This document shows positions 63,169-64,000 of a DNA stretch of 64,000 bases, piece after piece. Under the pieces are notes generated by a model that saw nothing but the letters and a program-made list of their open reading frames with translations, was not told the DNA's origin and searched no databases. The first letter of the stretch is position 1; each line of letters begins with the position of its first letter. The position numbers were made by a program, and so were the translations under genes. Source of the stretch: Mycobacterium sp. DL440 (GTDB lineage Bacteria > Actinomycetota > Actinomycetes > Mycobacteriales > Mycobacteriaceae); assembly GCF_011745145.1 (NCBI RefSeq), contig NZ_CP050191.1, forward strand, positions 2,900,296 through 2,964,295, read 5' to 3'.

Positions 63169-63887
63169 GAACGCAGGATCTCCCCCGCCCGGCGCAGCAC
63201 GTCGAGCTGCGCCGGGTTGTACAAGTCGGCCATCGCGCCGCTGATCGTCTTGTCCGCGAAGCGTTTCCCTCGCGGAGCGTCCGATCGGGACTGCGCAATC
63301 CCGGGATGAGCCTGGTTCACCGCCCGGATGTAGGGCGCAAGCCGTTGCGCGAGATCTTTCCTCGTTGCCTCATCGGCGTCGGCCGGCAGATTGTCGAACT
63401 CAGCCGACGCGGGGTCGTCGGGTGCATCCCTCATCATCTCGGCGTAGACCTGCATCCCGCGAGGCCCCAGAACCCGGCTCAGCACGACGACAAGGGAGCG
63501 ATCGGCGTCACTCATCTTGGCCACCGCGGCCGGCGGAACGAAGTCGTGCGGCAGGTCCGTCGGCGCCGCGTGCTCCAGCAGCACCGCGAGCTCGTCGCGG
63601 GCGCGCTGCAGCCGTTCGATCGTCGTGGCGAGTTCGGCGTCGAGCTCTTGTAAGGCCTGTTCGGGGTGGTCGTCCGAATCACCCATCGTGGCGATCTGCG
63701 GGAGCGAAAACCCGAGCTCGGTCAGCCTTTTGATGCGCACCAACTTCACCAGATGTGCCACGCCGTACTGCTTGTAACCGTTGGAGCGACGCTGGGGCTC
63801 GGGCAACAGGCCGACGGCGTGATAATGCCGCACGGCGCGCAGGCTGGTGCCCGCAAGTTCGGCGATTTCACGCGTACTCCACGCCAT
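63123..63887 (-). CDS. MerR-family transcriptional regulator with large effector domain
   Basis: The 254-residue protein has an N-terminal MerR winged helix (STREIAELAGTSLRAVRHYHAVGLLPEPQRRSNGYKQYG) and a coiled-coil dimerisation helix (about 75-110). A large helical C-terminal domain resembles those that bind organic ligands or peptides rather than metals (no conserved Cys set). It lies between two copies of a near-identical 26-bp promoter element, one before the S9 peptidase and one before the next + strand gene. It probably controls both. Its 3' end overlaps the S9 gene by 46 bases. Confidence 0.88.
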   Translation of the reverse strand: MAWSTREIAELAGTSLRAVRHYHAVGLLPEPQRRSNGYKQYGVAHLVKLVRIKRLTELGFSLPQIATMGDSDDHPEQALQELDAELATTIERLQRARDELAVLLEHAAPTDLPHDFVPPAAVAKMSDADRSLVVVLSRVLGPRGMQVYAEMMRDAPDDPASAEFDNLPADADEATRKDLAQRLAPYIRAVNQAHPGIAQSRSDAPRGKRFADKTISGAMADLYNPAQLDVLRRAGEILRSQSEKAAGSGGGESR

Positions 63888-63912
63888 GATCCCCTACTCT
63901 GCCACGGCTGGA

Positions 63913-63938
63913 TTGACTATGCCGTTACGTCCGAGTGT
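63913..63938 (+). promoter_or_regulatory. candidate MerR-controlled promoter element, copy 2
   Basis: This 26-base element, starting TTGACT, differs from that at 60878-60903 at only 3 of 26 positions. It lies in the 62-base gap between the MerR gene and the divergent gene at 63950. A TGCGAT hexamer begins 19 bases after TTGACT, and the next gene's ATG lies about 7 bases further, so a leaderless transcript is plausible. Confidence 0.55.
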
Positions 63939-63949
63939 GCGATGGAGGC

Positions 63950-64000
63950 ATGGCCAGACTTGAGCAGCGGACCCCGGCGATCCTCGAGCGTATGGGCGGC
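63950..64000 (+). CDS. 5' fragment of a gene running off the window
   Basis: The reading frame starts ATG at 63950 and stays open for 17 codons (MARLEQRTPAILERMGG) to the window end. There is a GGAGG immediately upstream, too close to act as a normal ribosome site, and the frame at 63942 is a weaker alternative. It follows the 26-bp element shared with the S9 peptidase gene and is divergent from the MerR gene, so a regulated target of that MerR is likely. The family cannot be told. Confidence 0.45.
   Translation, partial: MARLEQRTPAILERMGG

Overview
The window looks like a chromosomal segment of a fast-growing mycobacterium (Mycolicibacterium-type). The DNA is GC-rich throughout with dense coding. 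It carries mycobacterial hallmarks: an S-(hydroxymethyl)mycothiol dehydrogenase, an MmpL transporter, a BacA-type ABC exporter/importer, a cutinase, a PknH-type sensor lipoprotein, a PonA2-like penicillin-binding protein, DUF3145 and DUF4185 proteins, and a HAMP-type class IIIb adenylyl cyclase. I see no phage, insertion sequence, CRISPR array or plasmid gene. Most of the window reads as an ordinary chromosome with many catabolic and regulatory genes.

Layout. 1-5 kb: a large DUF4185 protein (5' end probably outside the window), a small secreted protein, DUF3145, a beta-lactamase-fold hydrolase and a helical-repeat protein. 5-8.2 kb: the formaldehyde detoxification pair (mycothiol dehydrogenase plus metallo-beta-lactamase-fold hydrolase), then an orphan styrene-monooxygenase-like flavoprotein. 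8.2-14.3 kb: small membrane proteins, a SABATH-like methyltransferase, a ThDP enzyme (IlvX-like), an SDR-TetR operon behind a 17-bp palindrome, and an Excalibur peptide next to a secreted staphylococcal-type nuclease. 14.3-19.8 kb: a membrane-anchored Hsp70-like protein, a DAP-dehydrogenase-like oxidoreductase divergent from an SDR, and a second DUF4185 gene with a secreted neighbour. 19.9-25.7 kb: a complete peptide-type ABC importer operon ending in an SDR. 25.7-29.9 kb: a tandem universal stress protein behind a DosR-box-like site, adenylyl cyclase, and a Ser/Thr kinase gene interrupted by non-genomic sequence. 30-38 kb: FmdB-FmdA, BacA-like ABC protein, MmpL (with an IdeR-box-like site) and an AlaDH/PNT-type enzyme. 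38-42.8 kb: two TetR-controlled catabolic clusters. 43-50 kb: alkaline phosphatase lipoprotein, a PonA2-like PBP, acyl-CoA dehydrogenase, sensor lipoprotein, tRNA-Met. 50.6-57.1 kb: holin-like membrane protein, threonine aldolase, CMD-family protein, YwaF-type membrane protein, TldD/TldE pair, P-loop kinase. 57.2-64 kb: sulfatase, epimerase, cutinase, S9 peptidase and MerR regulator.

Two observations bear on data quality. Bases 28859-29012 are almost certainly an Illumina Nextera adapter joined into the assembly: two inward-facing transposon mosaic ends and a full i5 adapter with an exact 8-base index. They split one receptor-kinase gene into two fragments. Separately, a C6 run at 47797-47802 appears to have lost one base, so the PonA2-like ORF reads through its expected stop over the next small gene and a strong terminator.

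The most interesting biology is regulatory. A nearly identical 26-bp promoter element occurs on both sides of a MerR gene. There are three strong palindromic operators next to TetR or divergent genes, and plausible DosR, IdeR and Pho boxes in front of genes where such control would make sense. I did not find a convincing previously undescribed system such as a new defence island or novel mobile element.
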